A DNA stretch of 64,000 nt from Chaetoderma sp. LZ-2023a (Eukaryota; Mollusca; Caudofoveata; Chaetodermatida; Chaetodermatidae), in contig CM067367.1 of assembly GCA_034401795.1 (NCBI GenBank), positions 83,812,814 through 83,876,813 on the forward strand. Direction: 5' to 3'. Of the stretch, positions 12,255-23,313 are shown one piece after another. Made by a program: the position numbers and the translations under genes. The first letter of the stretch is position 1. Every line of letters begins with the position of its first letter. The notes below the pieces were generated by a model that saw only the letters and a list, made by a program, of their open reading frames with translations, was not told the origin of the DNA and did not search any database.

Positions 12255-12375
12255 TAAATGCTTCTTTATTACTCAGAGAAGCAGGAAATGGCTTCTCAGG
12301 TCATCTAATTTTCATAATTTTCGGGGGTGGGGGATGGGGAGGACACCCAGAGCTCCGCTATAGGGTCAGCTCCCA
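12255..12375 (+). repeat. Dispersed repeat, same family, copy 2
   Basis: AGCAGGAAATGGCTTCTCAG, then TCATCTAATTTTCATAATTTT, CGGGGGTGGGGGATGGGG and ACACCCAGA. The order matches copy 1 and the 55.2-kb copy. Confidence 0.55.
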
Positions 12376-12551
12376 CCCCATATTTTTAAAATCCTCCCGC
12401 CGCCATGTGATTGTTGTTCTTCATGTCGGAGATATGAATACGTTGTTTCCTTTTACTAGGCATAATGTCATTCAATTTCCATCCAATCTCGTTGGAACAT
12501 CAAAGAGCTGAGCAATTCTAAGGATAACTTCCCTTTTAATCCTCGAATTTG

Positions 12552-12737
12552 TTCAAGAAAATTTCAATTTCCTCATAGAAAATGTCCATTGCAGACCAAG
12601 AGAAGGCTGTTTCTGAAAGCGTACCACTAGAATCACTGGCTCGATTATCGAGCCAGTCATTCCGGTGGTAAATTTTCAAAAATAATCTCTTTGTCTGCAA
12701 TGGACATTTTCTATGAGAAAATTGAAATTTTCTTGAA
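12552..12737. mobile_element. Palindromic foldback MITE, 186 bp
   Basis: TTCAAGAAAATTTCAATTT at the left end pairs with AAATTGAAATTTTCTTGAA at the right end. The arms continue through CATAGAAAATGTCCATTGCA and its complement to a GGCTCGATTATCGAGCC centre, so nearly the whole element is one hairpin. Related palindromes are at 27815-28037, 61895-61985 and inside the termini at 21.9-22.3 and 32.6-33.2 kb. Flanking CCTTTTAA and TTAAAAGG hint at degenerate TTAA-type ends. Confidence 0.85.
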
Positions 12738-13067
12738 TGCACATGCATTTCTCAAGACCACTGCAGAAGCCGTTTTTGGCTGATATGAGTGTTAAAAGGT
12801 GATTGATGAATGTGTCTTGACAAAACTTGAGAGGTGGTATTAAATGGGTAAGTCTTGTTATTATTACTTAGCCCGATTATCAATTCATTGTCCTGCATTT
12901 TTAATAGGGTGCCCCGCCCTTGAATTTCAAAATCTCTTTTATTAATGAACGCATCTCGATAAAACTTGACAGGGATCTCCTCTCTGCCGCTCTCGACATC
13001 ACTACAGAGTCAAATTTTCTATTCACTGCCCTGCAGGGGGTTTAGAAGGCATACCCCATATGCTGTG

Positions 13068-13110
13068 TAAATAGCCTGGGTGGATATAAAGAAAACTAAA
13101 ACTGAAACTG
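13068..13110 (+). mobile_element. LINE 3'-tail fragment
   Basis: TAAATAGCCTGGGTGGATATAAAG plus GAAAACTAAAACTGAAACTG closely matches the last 35-40 bp of the LINE ending at 27457 (AATAGCCTGAGTGAATAAAG) and resembles the LINE end at 31724-31770. It is best read as an extremely 5'-truncated insertion of that LINE family. Confidence 0.6.
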
Positions 13111-13344
13111 TGGCTCACCCTTAAATTTCAACATCGGTACCCCTAACTGTGACCGATTTTCCATTCAGGGATTTTAGAAGGGCGCCTACACTTAAAATAA
13201 AAAATTTCTATACAAGTTGCGATCAATTTCATTTTAAGAACGTAGTATTTGTATTTACAAGCGAAGCCGTGTTTGGCCATGCCATATAAGCCTGTACACA
13301 CCGCAAAACTGTTGTATTATAACAAATTTATTACCTGTCAGAGC

Positions 13345-13552
13345 GACGAATTTCCAGTTTATCCGTCATAATCACCTACGTGACGTGTGAGATGATGTCA
13401 TAATCACTTACAGCAGGAATGACTCGATTTAGTCCGTCTTAAACGCTTAATAGTGCGACACGTTGTACGAATTGTATGTTTTTACTATTTAATAAACATT
13501 CTGTCGAATATTTTGAAACTAATCTGACAGGGCGCTGTTGCTGGATATATAT
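13345..13552 (+). repeat. Direct repeat copy 1 (about 205 bp), partner at 14640-14848
   Basis: Shares TTTCCAGTTTATCCGTC, CTACGTGACGT, GATGATGTCATAATCA, CGTCTTAAACGCTTA, GACACGTTGTACGAATTGTA and AATAAACATTCTGTCGAAT, in order, with 14640-14848. It ends in the GAATATTTTGAAACTAAT...GCTGTTGCTG motif. Confidence 0.8.
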
Positions 13553-13877
13553 GTTTTGTAATCACCCAGTCCTGTGTTCAAAAGAATTTTTTTAATCGGC
13601 GCGTGCACGTGCATTCACATTCACATAGCGGAGGCTATATAGCGTCCGCTAGAACCTGCTTGGAGATTGATATTATTTATAGGTTCCAAGATTCTTCGAG
13701 GGCCGGCCTCCATAGATGCAGAGATATCTACCAGATCCGGATCGACATGTTCATTAAAGCCACCATTATTAATATTATATTCTACACAGGACTGGGTGAT
13801 TACAAAACACGTGCGTACGCGCACGCACTTGCATGTGAACGCACATGCACGCGCCGATTAAAAAAAATCTTTTGAAC
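13553..13877. repeat. Two interlocked inverted repeats
   Basis: Arm A (TTTTGTAATCACCCAGTCC, about 13555-13577) pairs with GGACTGGGTGATTACAAAA at about 13788-13808. Arm B (TTCAAAAGAATTTTTTTAAT continuing CGGCGCGTGCA, about 13577-13608) pairs with TGCACGCGCCGATTAAAA continuing to CTTTTGAA at about 13845-13877. The order A-B-A'-B' is interlocked, so both stems cannot form as simple nested hairpins. The inner part is rich in CACGTGC/GTGCGT words. Confidence 0.8.
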
Positions 13878-14639
13878 GCTCAACTTCCAGAATCTCAATT
13901 TCCAGATAAGTATAGGCCTATAGATAAGCTATTAAATGTTTGGAAACTAAGTTGACTGGGAGCAGTTGCTGATCCCTCCATTCTATAACATAATACACCA
14001 TGCAATGAGATGTATTCCAATATCAATGCGGTCTCACCTAATACGATTTAAACATATAGATGTGTGGCTTCGTGCCTCTTTTCTCGATCTCGCATCGAAG
14101 GAGATCACGCGAGACACAACTGAATCTAATAGTTAGAAATATAAAAGCTGCTACCATTAGGACACAGATTATGTAATACTAATCCTTCAGTTCTTTCTTT
14201 CTTCCACGTTCTGTCTCCTGGCGATAGTTTAAAAAATATATGCCTAATAGCCAACCTTTGTGTACGGAAATCTGTCTTGACTTTCTAATATGCAACACTA
14301 ATTACACACTTTCAAACGAGGCTTATCCACCACCGAAACTACAGTTTCTTGTCAGGCGATCAGGTGGATGACTGACAGGCAATCGGCGGAAACATAGGCA
14401 ATCTTCTTTACTCCCTGATTTCTGCGTCATTCACATGACGCGTACTTAGAAGTCGTCCGCTCAGTCCTTCAGGCGATAAAAGCGAAAAAGGTAACACTTA
14501 GCTAACAGAGATATGCTCCAGTTAGAGGGAAGGCCCCGCCCCGTTCAAATGAAACACCGGACAGAATAATTAACCGTCCAGCTTTATAAAGTTCATCAGT
14601 TTTTATTTTTACAACCAGAATGATTCTCTAATGGATCTT

Positions 14640-14848
14640 TCCAGTTTATTCATCCATCATATATGATGTTATAATGAACTACGTGACGTATAGGATGACG
14701 TCATAATCAATTTTAGCATAAATGTCTCGATTTGGTCCGTCTTAAACGCTTACTATTCCGACACGTTGTACGAATTGTATGTCTTTACGATATAATAAAC
14801 ATTCTGTCGAATCTTTTGAAAGTAATTTGACTGGGCGCTGCTACTGCC
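14640..14848 (+). repeat. Direct repeat copy 2, partner at 13345-13552
   Basis: Lies inside the foldback element and matches 13345-13552 word for word over about 205 bp with scattered substitutions. It ends in GAATCTTTTGAAAGTAATTTG...GCGCTGCTACTGC. Confidence 0.8.
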
Positions 14849-15153
14849 AAATGCAACATATTCAACCGCTTGCCTGTATAGTTTTCTGGAAATTGATAGT
14901 CATGGAGTTCAGGGACCGATCGAGACAAACACGAGCGAGGTGTGAGTTGAGCTTAGCTTGAGCTAGCTAAAACTGGAAAGGTCCATTGTCGTTGTTCAGT
15001 TCGTTTTATTGTCCGCTTACACCTGTGTGTATTTGAGCCATCCCTCTATCTAGAAGGTGCTTCCCTGAAGGGCTGAGCGGACGACTTCTAAGTACGCGTC
15101 ATGTGAATGACGCAGAAACCAGGGAGTAAAGAAGATTGCCTATGTTTCCGCCG

Positions 15154-15396
15154 ATCGCCTGTCAGTCATCCACCTGATCGCCGGACAGTCATCCACCTGA
15201 TCGCCTGACAGTCATCCACCTGATCGCCTGTCAGTCATCCACCTGATCGCCTGTCAGTCATCCACCTGATCGCCTGTCAGTCATCCACCTGATCGCCGGA
15301 CAGTCATCCACCTGATCGCCTGACAGTCATCCACCTGATCGCCTGACAGTCATCCACCTGATCGCCTGTCAGTCATCCACCTGATCGCCTGACAGT
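15154..15396. repeat. 23-bp tandem array (about 10-11 copies)
   Basis: The unit is TCATCCACCTGATCGCC followed by TGTCAG or TGACAG or GGACAG, 23 bp. The single-copy form of the same motif is the terminal sequence of the opposite arm at 14351. The array therefore grew from one end of the foldback element. Confidence 0.95.
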
Positions 15397-15926
15397 CGAC
15401 CTGGAATCCCAGTTATTTCTTTCGCCAATTATGCCAATAGCTCCATTCCTGGCAAGATAAGCCAGATACATAGGCCTACCTGTTATTTAAACATCATACC
15501 TGGCTTCAGAGCCTAGTGCGTGGTTTTATCCAACCCACCAGAAACCGATAAATTCGATGGCAAAAAGCTGCTCTATCCTGAATTGAATGTCCATGTGATG
15601 TTCTTTAGGTCCAGTAAATCCAAATTTCTTGATCCGAGTACGTATATAAAGAATGCTATTAATACGCGCTACACTTAGTGTGCATACGTCATAAAATAGT
15701 TCGCATAACTACGATGCCGGAGATAAACCATAAACGCAACCAAATTAAGCACCGTTCAATCTAGCATTAAGGGAAACAACTCCCGATCCAAAAAAATATA
15801 TCACGACTTGCTGGTTCTTTCCTATACATGTATTCTTCCTGTGATGCCATAGTAATAATTCACAACAATTCAGCACAGAATTAACTCAACCGTGTTTCAA
15901 AGTAAAATAAAACGTAGGTCTTTCCG
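15397..15926. other. No gene recognised
   Basis: Ordinary AT-rich sequence containing one TAGGCCTA near 15473. Nothing codes convincingly. Confidence 0.4.
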
Positions 15927-16010
15927 TTGAATATTTTGGACGTAATTTGATAGGAAGACATTGCTGCCTAACACAATGGCTTTCGATCAAATTAAGTCCA
16001 AAATATTCAA
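15927..16010. repeat. 84-bp hairpin, GAATATTTTGGAC family
   Basis: TTGAATATTTTGGACGTAAT continuing TTGAT pairs with ATCAAATTAAGTCC continuing AAAATATTCAA at the right end; the loop holds ATTGCTGCC/ACAATGG. The arm matches the dispersed GAATATTTTGAAAC motif, which suggests that motif is one arm of a hairpin element. Confidence 0.85.
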
Positions 16011-16079
16011 TAGAAAATTTTCTCACATCATGTTTAAACTTGAACTAAATAACATGTTTTCTGTTATTGTTTTGGAACC

Positions 16080-16386
16080 ACGGAGAGGACGACGCGAGAT
16101 TGAAGCCAGGCCCGGGAATTTGAATGTGAGATTAGCGCCACAATCAACCCGCCCTGGAGAGATGCCGAACGTTGGTCGTGTGGAGACGCTGGTGGCGCTA
16201 CTTACTCGCTGCTGTATCCGTGGTGACGACTCGCCCGATGATGCAATGACGCAGACACTGGTCTTGGTGTGTGGTGGTGGAAACACGAAAATTGGACGCG
16301 GAGCTCGTGACTGGCGTAGCTTTGCTTTTGGTGTAGATGCTGCCGCTCTGCTTGGCTCTTCTTTGTCCAACGCTCGATCAATATTT
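16080..16386. other. CpG-rich, coding-like patch of unknown nature
   Basis: About 300 bp clearly richer in GC and CpG than its surroundings. On the minus strand an open frame of about 115 codons (16023-16370) is Ser/Pro/Arg-rich and contains a donor-like CAGCGAGTAAGT around 16204-16215. The plus strand is also open for about 140 codons. I recognise no domain in either frame. It could be an exon, a CpG island or an old repeat. Confidence 0.25.
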
Positions 16387-17449
16387 TAGCATAATGCTAA
16401 GAGAGGGATTAGCGACTTGACGACGAGATATGCCCTTTTTAATCCCCCAAATAGCGTCATCTACATTCAACTTATTATTTTTAACAGCAACAGGTTATAA
16501 TTTTAAGCTTTAACTTTGGATTTTCGTTTGCAAACACTAGATTCTAAGTTTAATTTTTCCTTTTTTTGTTTATTTAATCACATGCCACTACTTTAAGTTA
16601 CTGATATCTTATTTGATACTATTATCTTCAGTTCCATCTTCAATATTTTTTATTTCAAAATATTCTGACTAATTTCCATTCTTAGATTTCATTTCACAGA
16701 CCGCCCTCAACCCCATCCCACCACCTTGAGAAATAAAGAAATTCAACCTCCCACCACTCCGTTACACGGCATACAACATTGACACCCGCCAACGACAGTT
16801 CACTAGTCAACAACAGGAAATGCATACACGCCTAGCAACATCTTACTTTTTGTGATTTTTTTCCAGTTTTGACTTATTTACGCGACCCTTCTGGGAAGCA
16901 ACGCAACCCTTCCGGGAAGCACATCACAGAATGCCATGGCTCAAATACATCTAGGTGCGAGTGGCCAATACAACCAAATCCAAAACCAATTCAAGTTTTA
17001 GAAACAATTAAAGTTATTTCTGAGATTACTGTATTCGTGACAATATAAACGACCGACATTATAATGAACACTATCCTGTAGACTTCCACTAAATCTTAAT
17101 TAATTTTGGAGATTCTTCAGATATTGATCAGTACTTCATTTCATTTGTTTGGATGTTTTGCACCACGAATCAAATATCTGGAAGATCAAATATTTGTTCC
17201 GTGCACAAGCAATTATCCTCCCCATAGAACGGACTGCATCTATAGACAGCGGGCGGGTCCAATCGATCAACAGGCCATTTTAGATGTGGACTTATCACAG
17301 ACTACTGCAGGTCGCATATGTACTCAGTTAGCAAAAACCATTACCAATCAACCGGGTTACTTTACATTAAGATGATTGGGGAGGATCTCAGCTAAATTAT
17401 CTCGTTTTTGCAACACCTTTCACCTACGTGTCACATTTCTTACTCTCAT
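16387..17449. other. No gene recognised
   Basis: AT-rich then mixed sequence. Two short near-repeats CGACCCTTCTGGGAAGCA and CAACCCTTCCGGGAAGCA lie at 16880-16921. No coding signal is recognised. Confidence 0.35.
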
Positions 17450-17583
17450 ACCCCCCCCCCTCCCCTCCTCCCCCACCCCATCTCACCCACCCGCTCTCGC
17501 TCTCTCTCTCCCCCCTCCCCCCCCCCCTCCCTCCCTCCCCCCTCCCTCCCTCCCCCGCCCTCTCCTTCCTCTCTTTCTCTCTC

Positions 17584-17638
<55 letters not shown>

Positions 17639-17792
17639 CTCTCCCTCCCTCACTCACCCTCTCCCATCTCCCACTCTCTCTCTCTCTCTCCCCCCCTTCC
17701 TCACACACCCCCTCTCTCTCCCTCTCCCTCCCCCTCCCTCCCTCCTCCCTCCCTCCTCCCTCCCTCTCTCCCTCTCCTCCCTCCCGCCCTCC

Positions 17793-17852
<60 letters not shown>

Positions 17853-18094
17853 TTCCTCATTCGCACCTCCCTCTCCCACGCCCTCACTCCCTCCACCTCC
17901 CTTCATCACGCACCCTTCACTCCCTTTTTCCCCGCCAACTCTTCCTCTTCCTCCCACTCTCTCCCGCCCATCCATTCATACCACTCTCCACTCTCTGCGC
18001 CCCCACCCCATCGTCCCATTTCCCCTCCCCTCTATGCATCCCTCTCTCCCTCCCTCACTATCCCCCCCCTCTCTCTCTCTCTCCCTCCCCCCTA

Positions 18095-18179
<85 letters not shown>

Positions 18180-18400
18180 ACTCACTCACTCACTTCCTCA
18201 TTCGCACCTCCCTCTACCACGCCTCACTCCCTCCACCTCCTCCATCACGCACCCTTCACTCCCTTTTCTCGCCAAACTCTTCCTCTTCCTCTACTCTCTC
18301 CCGCCCGATCCATTCATACCACTTTCCACTCTGCACACCCCCCCCCCCATCGTCCCATCTCTCCCCTCCACCTCTCTCTGCACCCTCACCCCTCCCCACT

Positions 18401-18435
<35 letters not shown>

Positions 18436-18442
18436 CCTCCCT

Positions 18443-18494
<52 letters not shown>

Positions 18495-18515
18495 CTCTCT
18501 CTCCCTCTCTCTTTG
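17450..18515. repeat. Polypyrimidine (CT)n/(C)n tract, about 1.07 kb
   Basis: The plus strand is almost wholly C and T, with several long (CT)n runs. A block of about 340 bp is duplicated: CTTCCTCATTCGCACCTCCC occurs near 17850 and again near 18193. Homopurine-homopyrimidine DNA can form triplex H-DNA. The very long Ser/Leu/Pro frames across it are artefacts. Confidence 0.95.
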
Positions 18516-18537
18516 TACCCACACTGCACAACACCAC

Positions 18538-18665
18538 GCCCACTTCTTTGTCCCCGCAATGCCCATCTTCATTCTCTCACTTCATTGCCCCCCCCCCCCC
18601 CCCCACACACAAAGTATCCAGAATCATTCTCTCACATGCTAGTCCCCGTAATGTACATCATCAGT
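18538..18665 (-). repeat. Inverted copies of the 37-bp minisatellite (left edge)
   Basis: Three degenerate units (CTTCTTTGTCCCCGCAATG, CACAAAGTATCCAGAATCATT, CTAGTCCCCGTAATGTACATC) read in the opposite sense to the main array at 19030-21395, with a C run between them. Confidence 0.7.
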
Positions 18666-18799
18666 CTCGCACGTTTGGGGGGTATGCTAATTTCAAGCCT
18701 GCCACCTTTGAAACTGTCGGATAAATGGCTTGGTAGCCATCTTGGATTGTTTTTCCCGCTGAAACCTCTCATATGAAAGAAATAGGAAATTTAAAGTGT

Positions 18800-19005
18800 T
18801 CCTGCAAACAATGCCATGTTGGCACAACATTTGGTCAATGTTTATTTATTCGTTGGCCCAACCTAGTTTTGCTCATTCGTATTATGTTGGCCGAACATAT
18901 CACGCAGTTTTTCACACCAAAATTACAACGTTGGGACAACATAACTAACTGACTTTCAAACAGCCGACGTCAATACAACTTTGGCCCAATGTAATAATTT
19001 TCCAT
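18800..19005. repeat. Degenerate TTGGCCCAAC-type palindromic repeat
   Basis: Variants of ATGTTGGCACAACAT, GTTGGCCCAAC, TGTTGGCCGAACA and GTTGGGACAACAT occur several times in 200 bp between the polypyrimidine tract and the minisatellite. Each is a short imperfect palindrome. Confidence 0.5.
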
Positions 19006-19029
19006 GAGCCATCCACACCTAAGCCCAAC

Positions 19030-21395
19030 CTTAGGCAAAGAGGTGAGAGAATGATGATGTACATTGCGAGGACAAAGAAGTGAGAGAATGGAGATGTACA
19101 TTGTGGGGACAAAGAAGTGAGAGAATGAAGATCTACATTGTGGGGACAAAGAAGTGAGAGAATGATGATGTACATTGTGGGGACTAAGAAGTGAGAGAAT
19201 GGAGATGTACATTGTGGGGACAAGAAGTGAGAGGTGATGGTGTACATTGTGGTGACAAAGAAGTGAGAGAATGATGATGTACATTGTGGGGACAAAGAAG
19301 TGAGAGAATGATGATGTACATTGTGGGGACAAAGAAGTGAGAGAATGATGATGTACATTGTGGGGACAAAGAAGTGAGAGAATGATGATGTACATTGTGG
19401 GGACTAAGAAGTGAGAGAATGATGGTGTACATTGTGGGGACAAAGGAGTGAGAGAATGATGATGTACATTGTGGGGACAAAGAAGTGAGAGAATGATGAT
19501 GTACATTGTGGGGACTAAGAAGTGAGAGAATGAAGATGTACATTGCGGGGACAAAGAAGTGAGAGAATAATGATGTACATTGCGGGGACAAAGAAGTGAG
19601 AGAATGATGATGTACATTGTGGGGACAAAGAAGTGAGAGAATGATGGTGTACATTGTGGTGACAAAGGAGTGAGAGAATGATGATGTACATTGTGGGGGA
19701 CAAAGAAGTGAGAGAATGATGATGTACATTGTGGGGACAAAGAAGTGAGAGAATGATGATGTACATTGTGGGGACTAAGAAGTGAGAGAATGATGATGTA
19801 CATTGTGGGGACAAAGAAGTGAGAGAATGATGATGTACATTGTGGGGACAAAGAAGTGAGAGAATGATGATGTACATTGTGCGGACAAAGAAGTGAGAGA
19901 ATGATGATGTACATTGTGGGGACTAAGAAGTGAGAGAATGATGGTGTACATTGTGGGGACAAAGGAGTGAGAGAATGATGATGTACATTGTGGGGACAAA
20001 GAAGTGAGAGAATGATGATGTACATTGTGGGGACTAAGAAGTGAGAGAATGAAGATGTACATTGCGGGGACAAAGAAGTGAGAGAATGATGATGTACATT
20101 GCGGGGACAAAGAAGTGAGAGAATGATGATGTACATTGTGGGGACAAAGAAGTGAGAGAATGATGGTGTACATTGTGGTGACAAAGGAGTGAGAGAATGA
20201 TGATGTACATTGTGGGGGACAAAGAAGTGAGAGAATGATGATGTACATTGTGGGGACAAAGAAGTGAGAGAATGATGATGTACATTGTGGGGACAAAGAG
20301 GTGAGAGAATGATGATGTACATTATGGTGACAAAGAAGTGAGAGAATGATGATGTACATTGTGGGGACAAAGAAGTGAGAGAATGATGATGGACATTGTG
20401 GGGACAAAGAAGTGAGAGAATGAAGATGTACATTGTGGGGACAAAGAAGTGAGAGAGTGATGATGTACATTGTGGGGACAAAGGAGTGAGAGAATGATGA
20501 TGTACATTGTGGGGACAAAGAAGTGAGAGAATGATGATGTACATTGTGGGGACAAAGAAGTGAGAGAATGATGATGTACATTGTGGGGACAAAGAAGTGA
20601 GAGAATGGAGATGTACATTGTGGGGACAAAGAAGTGGGAGAATGATGATGTACATTGTGGGGACTAAGAAGTGAGAGAATGATGATGTACATTGTGGGGA
20701 CAAAGAAGTGAGAGAATGATGATGTACATTGTGGGGACAAAGAAGTGAGAGAATGGAGATGTACATTGTGGGGACAAAGAAGTGAGAGAATGATGATGTA
20801 CATTGTGGGGACTAAGAAGTGAGAGAATGATGATGTACATTGTGGTGACAAAGAAGTGAGAGAATGATGATGTACATTGTGGGGACAAAGAAGTGAGAGA
20901 ATGATGATGTACATTGTGGGGGACAAAGAAGTGAGAGAATGATGATGTACATTGTGGGGACAAAGAAGTGAGAGAATGGAGATGTACATTGTGGGGACAA
21001 AGAAGTGAGAGAATGATGATGTACATTGTGGGGGACAAAGAAGTGAGAGAATGATGATGTACATTGTGGGGACTAAGAAGTGAGAGAATGATGATGTACA
21101 TTGTGGGGACAAAGAAGTGAGAGAATGATGGTGTACATTGTGGTGACAAAGGAGTGAGAGAATGATGATGTACATTGTGTGGGACAAAGAAGTGAGAGAA
21201 TGATGATGGACATTGTGGGGACAAAGAAGTGAGAGAGTGATGATGTACATTGTGGTGACAAAGAAGTGAGAGAATGATGATGTACATTGTGGGGACAAAG
21301 AAGTGAGAGAATGATGATGTACATTATGTGGAGAAAGAAGTGAGAGAGTGATGGTGTGCATTCTGGGACAGACAAGTGAGAGATTGACGATGTAC
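19030..21395 (+). repeat. 37-bp minisatellite array (about 64 copies)
   Basis: The unit is GTGAGAGAATGATGATGTAC followed by ATTGTGGGGACAAAGAA, 37 bp, with variants GGACTAAG, GGGGGACA (38 bp), TGGTGACA, GAAGATG and GGAGATG. The variant pair GATGGTGTAC...GGTGACAAAGGAG recurs at 19642, 20162 and 21127, showing higher-order blocks. The minus strand has no stop in any frame of the unit, which creates spurious frames of up to about 600 codons. Confidence 0.98.
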
Positions 21396-21703
21396 ATGAT
21401 ATGCGTTCCTTGTCCCTAAGATGTACATCATTAGTCTCTCACTACTTTGCCCCCATAATGTACATCACATTCTTTCACTTATTTGTCCCCACAATGTATA
21501 TTACGACTCTCTCACGTCAGTGTCGACCGTGGTTACAGCAGAATTTCAATGGCTTCCTTTCTAAAACAGTATTTAAACGTATTCAGAAACAATTATTTGA
21601 CCATGGTCGACCATGTTTTGACCATGGTCGGTGTAACTTACTACGGGAGGCAACGCATTCACTCAAAGCAGTGTCTTTTCGCATTTAAAATCTTAATTAT
21701 TCT
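21365..21703 (+). other. Segment duplicated at 41948-42436
   Basis: From TTGACGATGTACATGATATG through ATTCAGAAACAATTATTTGA to CGCATTTAAAATCTTAATTA then TTCT, the sequence matches 41948-42436 in order and orientation; the second copy has about 140 extra bases. The match stops exactly at 21703, where the long inverted terminus begins, so 21703/21704 looks like an insertion junction. Confidence 0.8.
21405..21520 (-). repeat. Inverted copies of the 37-bp minisatellite (right edge)
   Basis: Three units (TTGTCCCTAAGATGTACATC, TTTGCCCCCATAATGTACATC, TTTGTCCCCACAATGTATAT) read opposite to the main array. The same arrangement follows the second array at 41985-42095. Confidence 0.8.
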
Positions 21704-22530
21704 AGAATATCACGACATTTACCGAGGTTAAGATATTTATCTAAAGTATCGCCTAAGACACGTAGTGATGTAATTCGCGGATGTTCAAAAGATTTACTCT
21801 TTCCCCGTATTAGCACCATTTTATCAACAACGACGGAGTTTATTTTTTCAAAGATACTATCAGTTTTCTGCGGTCTTGGGAATATCAATTTCCTCATATG
21901 ATCAGAAGACTATTTTTGAAAATTTACCATTAAAATGACTGGCTGAATGTATTACGTCTTAAACATATGCGTTAAATATTTAGAAACTAATGTGACTGAA
22001 AAAACCTGGATAGGTCTGTGTGGAAACTTTGAATATTTTGAAAACTATGATGACTGAAGGTTTAGAAAAGCTAATCTCTTTCCTACCACACAGGCACGCA
22101 TGCACTCATCAGTTTTTCTCCGGTCTTGGGAATATCAACTTTCCTCATATGATGAGAAGACTATTTTTGAAAATTTACCACTGAAATGACTGGTTCAATG
22201 CATTACGTCTTAAACATGTTTGTTAAATATTTAGAAACTAATGTGACTGGAAAAAAACCTGGATAGGTCTGTGTGGAATATTTTGAAAACTATGATGACT
22301 GAAGTTTGAGAAAAACTAGGCTCTTCCCTACCACACACGCACGCACGCACTCATGCACGGGCACGCATACACACAGATAACTGATCAGCTTCATAATGTA
22401 TCATCTATTACTTATTTACTCACTAGAGCGCGCGTACATACATACACATACATACACACACGCACGCATTTGCGCACGCCCACTCTGATTAGGTTTAGTT
22501 GAAATGTAGACAATCCACCACCTTAGCCAC
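21704..22530 (+). repeat. Left inverted terminus
   Basis: Holds the outer AGAATATCACGACATTTACC segment, then two tandem units about 250 bp long marked by CGGTCTTGGGAATATCAA (21871 and 22121), then short CACG-rich microsatellite, then GGTTTAGTTGAAATGTAGAC. The right terminus has the complement of all of these. A LINE interrupts it at 22531. Confidence 0.85.
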
Positions 22531-22559
22531 TGTCTCTACCACTGATACTACAACTGTCA

Positions 22560-22721
22560 CTGTCTCTGCCACTGCTTCTACCACTGCTACCGTATCTGCC
22601 ACTACCACTGCCTCAGCCACTGCCACTGCCACTGCCACGGCCACGGCCACGGCCACTGCCACTGCCACTGCCACTCCTCCTGCTCCTGATCTGGCTCTCT
22701 CTCCCGCTCGTGCTCCTTCAC

Positions 22722-22758
<37 letters not shown>

Positions 22759-22795
22759 GCTGCTGCTGCTGCTGCTGCTGCTGCTGTGGCGGCCA
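22560..22795 (+). repeat. (ACTGCC)n and (CTG)n low-complexity region at the LINE 5' end
   Basis: Degenerate ACTGCC/ACGGCC hexamers (22560-22680) followed by a GCTGCTG run (about 22722-22792). It lies at the 5' end of the LINE, ahead of the endonuclease frame. Confidence 0.85.
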
Positions 22796-23084
22796 TGGCT
22801 GTCACTGCTGCTGCTAATAATATACAACTTCCTGGTACTGCATCTAATCATGACACTACTCAGAGCCCTACCACAAAGATGTTTAACATTGATGCTATTC
22901 CTTATAATATGGCTGCGATAAAAGATAATACCCTTAATAATAGCATGGCTTCTAACTGTAGCAGCCCTGGCGGCGGTGACATCAGCAGCAGCTGCATGAC
23001 GAGTGACACACACTACCATCAACACCACCACCATGTCAATACTACAGCCATTACCAACAAAAACACCACAAACAAGAATGACGA

Positions 23085-23201
23085 CGATGATGATGATGAC
23101 GTCGATGACGATTACGACAACAATGACGACGGCAGCAACGACATCGGCAACAGCAACAACGATAATGACAGCGACACACATTTGGACGGAAGCGGCGGAA
23201 A

Positions 23202-23232
<31 letters not shown>

Positions 23233-23244
23233 AACAACAACAAT

Positions 23245-23289
<45 letters not shown>

Positions 23290-23313
23290 AACAACGACAA
23301 CAACAGCAACAGC
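23085..23313 (+). repeat. In-frame GAC/AAC repeat encoding Asp/Asn run
   Basis: GATGAT, then AACAAC and GACAAC repeats, read in the endonuclease frame as Asp/Asn. The same position in LINE copy 4 (62825-63040) also carries trinucleotide repeats. Confidence 0.85.

Larger units (their letters stand above)
14351..15396. mobile_element. Foldback element with about 120-bp inverted arms
   Basis: The left arm (14351-14472) has GGTGGATGACTGACAGGC, CCGAAACATAGGCAATC-like sequence, TCATTCACATGACGCGTAC and CTTCAGG. The right arm (15064-15185) is its reverse complement. Inner sequences AATGGATCTTTCCAGTTT and AAACTGGAAAGGTCCATT (near 14628 and 14968) extend the symmetry. The 23-bp motif at the right end is multiplied into a tandem array. 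There is no coding capacity, so it is a non-autonomous element. Confidence 0.8.

Noticed and set aside
16023..16389. Protein-coding gene on either strand
   Set aside because: Frames are open on both strands in a CpG-rich patch, no domain is recognised, and the plus frame starts inside a hairpin repeat; kept only as an uncertain coding-like patch.
17376..18776. Ser/Leu/Pro-rich frames of 400-466 codons on the plus strand
   Set aside because: The DNA is a polypyrimidine (CT)n/(C)n tract; three frames are open together.
18970..21397. Minus-strand open frames of up to about 600 codons (MYIIILSLLCPHNVHHHSL-like)
   Set aside because: They follow from a 37-bp unit that lacks stops on that strand in every frame; several frames are open at once and nothing else suggests translation.
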